Shown here: piece after piece, positions 24,201-33,200 of the stretch
How positions within the stretch are numbered: position 1 is the stretch's first letter
How the letters are laid out: every line of letters begins with the position of its first letter
DNA from: Corylus avellana
Lineage: Eukaryota > Streptophyta > Magnoliopsida > Fagales > Betulaceae
NCBI RefSeq assembly: GCF_901000735.1
Contig: NC_081546.1
Coordinates: 19,467,220-19,531,219 of the forward strand
DNA: 64,000 nucleotides
Reading direction: 5' to 3'
Position numbers and translations under genes: made by a program
The notes under the pieces: model-generated
What the model was told of the DNA's origin: nothing
The model's database searches: none
Seen by the model: the letters and a program-made list of their open reading frames with translations, nothing else

Positions 24201-27200
24201 CAAAACATATTAATGACATTAGTTGGTAATTACAAAACCTAAATGAACACGTAAAAACACCAAACTCACCCACAAACACACACACACACACTTGCACATA
24301 TAAAATTAACTTGCGTCTTTTTTCTCACATCCACTTTATGATTGTCTGCCTTAATTTTGAAACCACATTCTGATGCCTCATTGGGAATTATTGTCAGCCT
24401 TGTCCTGTCCATGAATTCTTGGATTTGTTCGTTGTGCTTTGACAATTTTTTGGTTTTTTGGATGAGGTGGGGGGGAAGAGAGGGGAGTGGGAGGGAAGGA
24501 GTGAACATTTATTAGGTTGAAAGTCCAAAATATCTATATGAGGCATTTTTTTTTTCTTCAAAATTATGAATGAAGAAAATAAACAAATTGTTGGTGGGAA
24601 TATGTATATGGAAATACCAAAATTAAAACTAGTGTTTGGTTGAAATATGTATGTAAAAAAACAAATTTAAACACTTGCTTTTGGTGGGAATGTGTGTTTG
24701 AACGAACCAAATTTGAGACTAATTTTACGTAAGAATATATCTGGTCCAATTTTGAATAAAAGATTAGAATCAGTCTTCGGAAGAAAAAATTTACCGAACT
24801 GAAAACAATTACAACCAATCATACTATTCACAACTGGCACAGTTTTGTGACATGCCAAACACCCTCTTTTAAATATATTCGAAAAATGCCTCTGGAATTA
24901 CTTTGCGTTCTTTGATTTCAGTTTGGTCTCTGAGACATTACCATGCCATCGAGATTACAGAGCATCTCTTCAAAGCCAAAAAGTTTATTTGAAAAAGGTA
25001 ACACTGTCTGTTCTATCATATTAAATGGCATTTTTTGTTACAATTTTTGGGGCACAATTTGATTTGATGTATTCTTTTAGAAATTTCTGATGGCATTGAC
25101 TGAGCTGGAGGAGTTGAAGCCTGTAGTGCAGCAGAAGATCATTGAATTAAACAGAAAACAAGCACATCAAGTAAACGGGCTGGGCCAGTTTCATCAAAAT
25201 AATTCATTACATTGGTCTCCAGTTAAAAAGCAAACCCTAACTAATTATGATGTAACAAAGGTACAGTTTCTCTGCATCATATTAGTTGAAATTAGTATCT
25301 CCTTTCAATTTGCTGAATTGTGCTTAGGTGGCAACCTTGATTTTAAGTTTCAATTTATTACTTACTCAGTAGTCCATGCAGTGACCTTTTTTGCTTTCTT
25401 TCCATACTTCTCCTCTTATTTGTTTCATTCCGTTGAGATAAAATTTCTGCTTCCATATGCTCAGTATGCTTTCTACATCTGACAGGCTACAAGACCAGCT
25501 GCACCTCAATTCAACTATCAAGGTTCAAGGGCTCAACAATTTTCATATGCCAGGCCTGTGGAAGAGCAATGCCGCAAGTTGTAAGTGATTTAATATTCTA
25601 AAAGGGTTCTCCTCAAAGTGGTTGGAGTTGTTTTTGCAACTATAAATGTGCTGCACATACCTACTCTTAGTTGTAATTATTTCTTAATTGAGTTGAGTTG
25701 TTTTGTTTACTGCATCTTTAAAGTCATATACTACTAGGCATCATTACTTACAGTTAAACGGATACTATGTTTGCATCTATCTAGGACTGAATCATGTTCT
25801 CAGTCTTTTGCGATTCTCCTTTGCCCTATTGTTTGATGCCATCATTCGCTTTTTATTTATCATACAGGAGCATTGCGGCTAATAAAAATATGATACTCTT
25901 GTTGCATTGTAAAAAGAAATAAATAACACTTGATGTAAAATGCTAATGATATCGACCATATTGTCTGCCATGAATGTTGTATGCATGCTAAGAAATAAAT
26001 AACCCTAGATTTGCTCATTTGAATGAAGCATGGGAATATCTTGAATTATTTAAAAACATGGTTTTTAACTGCTTATATATTCACAATCTGGTGAATTTTT
26101 AGTGCCCATTGTGTGCTTTTTCAGTCTGTCAGTTTATTTCAGCTACATTTAGTGGTAAAATAATGAGTGGAATATAGGTAGAACTCAACTCAACCCGTCT
26201 AAGCCTTAATCTTCAATTGAATTGGTTTCTATTAATCATGACACCTTGCGGGTTACTCTAGCATATATTGTAGATTTAGCATCTTTGGCTGAGCTAAATA
26301 GAAATGGTAACTACATGTATTAATATCAATTTGACCTGCCAACACCAACACTCTTCCAGGTGAGGTCAGGGCATGTGAACATGAAAATGCTGTTTGGAGC
26401 CAACTTAGTTTAAAGCAGTATAATTCAGCGGGAGAAGAGTTTCTAAATATTTTAAACAAAAATTTATGTCAATATTTCTGTTCTATATTTTATTTGTCTT
26501 CTTATCAATGATTTTCATTGTGCATGTCATAATGAAGAAGTTTTTTTTTTTTTTGATAAGTAACAATAAAGGAGTTAGATTTTGAATTATATCTGGATCC
26601 ATTGGTGCTCTTGATTACTAGCTCTTTTACTTGCTTGCTTGTAGATCTTTAAATATGATGCGTCCGAAGGAGGAAACTCTCTCCAGACATTCTATCTTGG
26701 GTCCGAATGGGCTTTCTGGGCAGTGGCAGCCACCTATAACTGCTGATAAAGGGGTAAGACAGAATCTAGTGATATCTTTTGCCTCAATGCATGTCCATGC
26801 TGACATATCTGTTCTTGATTAGGTCCAATATCCCAGCATCATAGACCTGACTCCAGTTGAAATCCCAAGGTTTGCCTCTAGTTATGTTCCTCTCACTAGG
26901 GTTGTTGTGCACCTCTAGATAGATTAAATCTTAGTAAATGGGAATATATAAAAAGATACTTTGTGCAAAGGCTGTTTCATTGTAGAGAGAAACTTGTTTA
27001 AAGATTAAATTTTCTAGCCAGTTCTCTCAACACGATATCATGTTGTTTATGTTTTGAAGAGTTTATCGCTCAAATATTTCATGTGGTTGTTTTTCTTGGT
27101 GAATAGCCTGCAGAAAACCTTAGATGGACTTGCAATTACAAACGATTATAACAACTCAGAACAAGAAAGATTAAGTCGGGAATCAATTCTTACCCAGAAT

Positions 27201-30200
27201 GATAATACCCAGATGCATCGTCGTGAGGGACCTTGCTCCTTGATTTCGTTTGAAACAACAGAATCCCCTACTCAATCAGATATTATCAGACAGCCTTCTC
27301 CTCCACCTGTACTTGCTGAAGTACAAGATTTGATCCCTGCAGTGTCACAACCTTCTCCAAATGTACTAGCTGAAGTTCAAGATTTAATACCTGCAGTGTC
27401 ATCCCAAGTTAGTGAGGCAGAACGTGGAATGGAGACTTCCCTACAAGATAATTTGGTTCATGCTGAATCTCCACTGCAATTACACATTGTGAGATTACAC
27501 TTGACAATCTCTCTCTCTCCCTCTCTCTAAATTTCTATTTTGATTCTTTTTTTCAGGAGTGGCATGTACGTGTCATTATATTTTTCTGATGATGACAAAT
27601 TCATGTCTATATTAATTGTAATGACGTGAGTACTAGGTGTTATCTTATTCTAAAGAATGTTTCTTTTTGCAGTCAACTGCAGTTATGGAGACCTTTATGA
27701 AGCTCGCTAAGTCAAACACAGATAAGAACTTAGAAACATGCGGTGTCCTTGCAGGTTCACTTGTAAGTGCTGATAAAGGTTACTGTTTTTGATCCAACAC
27801 TTCTTAATCTTAATGTTTTCCAATATTTCTATCTTGCAGAAAAACAGAAAATTCTATGTTACGGCTCTCATCATTCCTAAGCAGGAATCAACATCAGATA
27901 CTGTATGGAAATCTCATTCGCATTTTACGGGGCTATTTTTTTGACTGCCATCAATTATATATCTACAGCAGTTATATTAAATTTGTACTTTTTGATCAGT
28001 GTCAGACGACAAATGAAGAGGAAATTTTTGAGGTGCAGGACAAACAGTCTCTTTTCCCACTTGGTTGGATTCATGTGAGTATGTTATAATGCTCTGAATT
28101 GAATGAAACTTATCAAACTTGATTACTCTTATTGCCATAGCATCTAGATTGTACCACACAGTCTTATGGCTAAAGAAGGTTTCCAATAATGCATATTATG
28201 CATTCCATTTTTCACATTCTCCATTTGTCTCCCCTCCCCTCTTCCCTTTTCTTTTCTAGTATATGAAACCTGTAATATCATCGGGTCTAGTTAAAATTTG
28301 ATAGTTTGATCACGAAAATAGAAAATATTTTTGGTTCTTTTTAAGGTTGGGGTGCTCATTGGGTCTGGAACCCAACCAACCTGACGGTACTAATGGCCCA
28401 ACAGCATGTGTTGGTTATGGATTTTAGAAGTACCGACCAGCGTTTGCTCAGTTGTTGGTTTTTGGGGTCGGTGAATATGATGATACCAATCTGACCTACG
28501 GTATCTACACACTTCACAATTTACACTACCTATCATCTGTCTTCTCTCTCCCCTTGCCAGCGAAAACCAACTGGCATTGTCGATTCTCACTGTTACCTCT
28601 CTTCAACTGTTGTCTCTCACCTCCATGTCACATGCCTCCTAACGACTAGGTTGGCACACCAGCGACCCATAACCACCAGGTTGATGTTGCTTACCTCCGC
28701 CGCCCCCACCCCCCCAAGCCACTAGATTGGTGCTTCTAACAGTCTCAATTACTAGATAAATTACCCCCTCATTGCCCCCAATGTCCAGATTGGTGAAAGG
28801 TAGTCTCTCTCACCTGGTAACCCCGCATGCTTTCGTGAGTCAGCCATCCAACTACTTGACAACTCTTCATTCACTTGGGGTTGGTGTGGTTCAGTGGCCA
28901 AGCATCAATTGATTGGTTTGGTACTAGTTTAGGATTGTCAATGACCATGAGGCCGAAAACCGATTGGTGCTCAGCCCTAGTTGTGGAGGAGTCCGCCTTC
29001 TTGGACAGACTTTGGCTCAAAGTCCAACCTTATTGTTGAACGGAATAAAACTTTGTTTTCTGGAAAACAAAGATCAGAAAATGAAATTTCAATACCATAC
29101 AACAATCAGAAATGCCAACAGTAAGTCAAATGCCCAAAACTGAAGTTAGACAAACTTGATAAGCAAGCTGTAAGGAAAAACAGCTTCTTGAAAAGTCTAA
29201 CAATCAAATTGCTGATGAGATGCATTGTGCTTACATGATTGGAGGAAAGCTTAGACATGAGACAAAGGAGAACTTATAGGCAAGGAAGTTAATAATGTGA
29301 AGATAAGCTCAGCCTAGGCAGTGCCTAAAGAAGATGTCAAGCTACCTGAAGCTTCTCTGAGACTGTTCATGTTGTTGTGCTGAATCTCATCCAGGTCTTC
29401 AAAATTAGTTGGATAAGTCAAGGTAATGTTGCTTCATGAGGTTCACATTGAAGCCTTGGAGAACAATAGTTGGCTTATGAATCTGTAAGCTCCTTGTCCC
29501 TGGTAAGGTTGAAATTATAAAAAAGAAGGTTGGAGATGTCAACATTACAGTGAAGCAGATAAACTGGAGGGGGGGAACGTCAAACTAGGGCGGCCATATC
29601 TTTTACACCAGTGGTTCCTAAAATTGTCATTCCTGAAAAATTCAGTGATCCAAGTATGAAGAGAAAGAGATTCCAAGTTCATGTTTTCTATCATATTCTA
29701 AAGATGCAATTTCAGAATTTGCAAATCCTACGACTTCAATGCTTCAATTCTGGAGGTCGAGTTCTTATTGCATGTATCACTGCTTCTGATTTTCAACATA
29801 ATGGGCCAGGACTTTCTGAAAGATAACAAGCTTTTCACTTCTTGGTGGGGAGAGTTGATGGGAATAAAGAATGAGTCCAGAGGAGAGAGATAGAGGAGAG
29901 AGATAGAGAGAGAGAGAAACCGAGGAAGAACTTACAGACATAGAATCTTCTAGAAAAAATCTTGAACTTAACTAAGAAAGTACCTGTCAATAGTCTAAAT
30001 AAAGAAATTTGTGCTGGAATTTCAGGGAACTACAATTTTCATTTGAGACCTTATGACATGAGCTCTGAACAAATATGCCTTGCCTTCTATGGATGCCACA
30101 TTAAAAGCTCCAAATTGCCAGACATTGTAAATTACATGGGAAAGAATGGCTGACCCTTCCTCATTGATGGCTTCAAGCTATTTTGAAAACTACATTACAC

Positions 30201-33200
30201 AACATCTAGTCCCACGTTGATGTTTGTTTCAGCACCCTACCCTGCATCTGAGTAACTGAGCATTTGCTTTCTGCTGATTTATTTTTATTTATTTATTTTT
30301 GGCTGTTGTTTTGGGGTTGGGAGCATATATGTTCCTCTCCATTTTTTTTTGATAAGTAATATTGATTGTCAAACGCGCAGAGGGGCGCAACCCAAGTACA
30401 TAGGATGTACACGAAGTATCCCCTACTGATTAGAAAATGAATTACAAAGCTCTAAAAATGTTCGTCTCCATTTTAGGAAGCACCTAGTTCAAATATATAG
30501 CATATTGTGTATTGATGAGCCATTTTGTTGTCAAGCCCCAAAATAGACTACGGAAGTATAGAAATGAGTTGAAATGAGTCCTTGTATAGATTCCTGGTTT
30601 ACTTAAGAAAGATCATGTAATATGCTATTAACATTAAGATCTGTGATGTCTAATTGCATATGGCCTAGTGCCTCATCTGTATATCATTATAATGTTATAC
30701 GTTAAAATTTAACATGGCTTTGATGCTGACGGATTAGTAACTAAACTTGGTGCAATTTCCAGACACATCCTTCTCAGTCTTGTTTCATGTCGTCGGTTGA
30801 TGTTCACACTCATTACTCATATCAGGTGCGTGCTTCTTCTGCTTATTATAATAATTATCATGGTTGCAAATGGAAGTCATTAAACTTTATTTTCTCATTA
30901 CTCATTATCAGTTATATGCATCTTCATGTTACCATACATGCATGCAGGGACAGAACCATGATGTTTATTTGAAGGAGGGGTAGATATATTTATAAAATAA
31001 AAGCTTTTTTTTATGTTGTTTACCTTAGTTACTGGGAGGTTATCTCTTTTAGCTCTCTAGGTTCATTCCTGAGGACATGTGAGGTGTTCTCCATTCTAAT
31101 AAAGTGACACGTATCGATTAACTTCAAGGGTTGGCTCAAGTGATAAAGGCTTTGGTCTTGGTGGTGTTTTCATGAGGTCTAAAGTTCAAATTCCTTTGGG
31201 TGTAAACAATTCCTTAGGGCCAACCCACTGGGGGGTTTCTCGCTAAAAAAAAAAAAAAAAAAAAAAAGACGTGTTTCTCTTAGCATGTGAGAAGTACATG
31301 TTTTTTTTAATAACATGTGCTTCGTACATGCTTTTTAATAGCAATAATAAGAAAGCATGTGCTTCTCACATGTTTTAGGAACACATGTCACTTTATTAAC
31401 TTGTAGCTAATTTTTGTTTTCTTGGTGAATGATAATATTCTCTCCCTTTTTTTTGTTTTTTGTAAGAAAATATTAACTTGTGAAGATCAACTGGAATAAA
31501 TAAAACATTTGTGCCATATATAAGACTTGTAACTTATATAACAAAGTGTAAATAGTCCAAGGTTTACGTTACGTTTGCACTAGACTAACATTTTGGTATT
31601 TATAAATATATGTTTTTAGTTATGCCAAAAAATACATATTTTTAAATACTTTTTGCCTTGTGACCAAATGAGAGACTAGTTAAATTTCTGAATCGTTACA
31701 GGAGCAAAGAAAAATGATAGAAACTATTAATGACGTGTTCATCAAATATGATTTATTGCTCTTTCCTTTTCCAGAAGAGTTACTACTTTTCTTCGTCTGT
31801 ATATTCCTGTACATATTATTTTAAGAGAAAAAGGACAGAAGAGCTAAGAGATTGATATGCACTTTTTCTTTCTATAAGAATAGATATGCGCTTGGTCTAA
31901 AGAGACAAGCGATAAATTTTAGACTTTTTTTTGGGTTGGTTTTATTTTGTGAGTAATTTGATCCTACAATCAGGGATGGACCTTTGGGGGGAATGATCCA
32001 GAATTGTGAAAAGGAGGAGAAGAAAATATACCAAGAAAAACAAATGTTATAAATTTTTCCATCTACCTTGGCATTGACCTTTTCTCATTTTTCTTCTACA
32101 TCTTAAAGAAAAAAGTATATATATATTACCTTAGGTGTGATGGTGCATTTTCGAGGAGATCACTTCTTTTTAGCATAAAATCCATTAGGGTGAAGTTGGG
32201 TAGCTAGAAAATCTTTGTTTTTTAGTCTCTACTTTTTTTTTTCTTTTTTTTTTTTTTTTCAAAATAAAAATATTAATAAACAATACAACATACAAAATAA
32301 GAGAATAAATTCAATTAGGTCGTGGTGTAAATTGGGTATTTTATACATTTCAATAGGAAGCAGACACTTCAACTTGAAACACCAAAAAATAACATAATCC
32401 TTTACATCAAATAATTTTCCTTCTCTTAACAAAATACTTCATAGACAAATTACATATAGATAAAACCATCAGAGCCATCGTCTTGATTAGTTTTGGAGAC
32501 TCCGATGTTGAGGGCTTGAAAAGTAGGTAGGGGATTTGGTAGTGGGTGGTGGGTGCTGGGTTAGAACGATTGGAAAAGTCTATGGGATTGATTTGAATTA
32601 AAGATACAGTATTTTCATCTTCATTGTATTTGTTGTTCTTACATGATTTGTCAAATTTCTATTGAAGGCTGTAAAATGGAGTTTTATACTACATCCTAAT
32701 AGACAAGGTTCTCACAAAATAATTAAAACTATTTTCAACTTTGTCACATCAAAACACATTTTCAAATCAAAAACAAAAAATACCCCCTCCCCCCAAAACA
32801 CATTAACAGAATATGCCTTCATAAAATTATGAGATTGTGACACTTTATTCCTCATCATGAATGGAAATGTAGAGATCCCTTCAAAAGACCCATATAAGAT
32901 TATGCGGAGGCTGTGTGAAAGATTGTTAACTTGCTTAAATCAAAAAAAAAAAAAAAATTATTGCCTGTGCATCCGTCCCTACATGCATGTTACAGATGGT
33001 AGGTATTTATGGCTGAAACCTCTTCTTTTTCTTTGGTATTTGATTAAAGTGCTTTGAAGTTTATATGTTGTTTGTCTAACTTCTAGATTTCTGGAAACGT
33101 TGGTCCTAATTCCCTATAATCATTGCTATAAAATATTTGAACCTATAACAAATTGAGGGAAAGATATGTTTGAAACCTACTTCCCCTCCTTTGCCTCTAT

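Noticed and set aside
9390..25580. Tandem duplication giving two AMSH1 genes
   Set aside because: Each copy is incomplete, the join is a 100-N gap at a LINE tail, and divergence is at allele level, so a haplotype join is the better explanation.
29611..30153. Short plus-strand ORFs in AMSH1 intron 11
   Set aside because: No recognisable domain and no splice-compatible role; most likely degraded repeat DNA.
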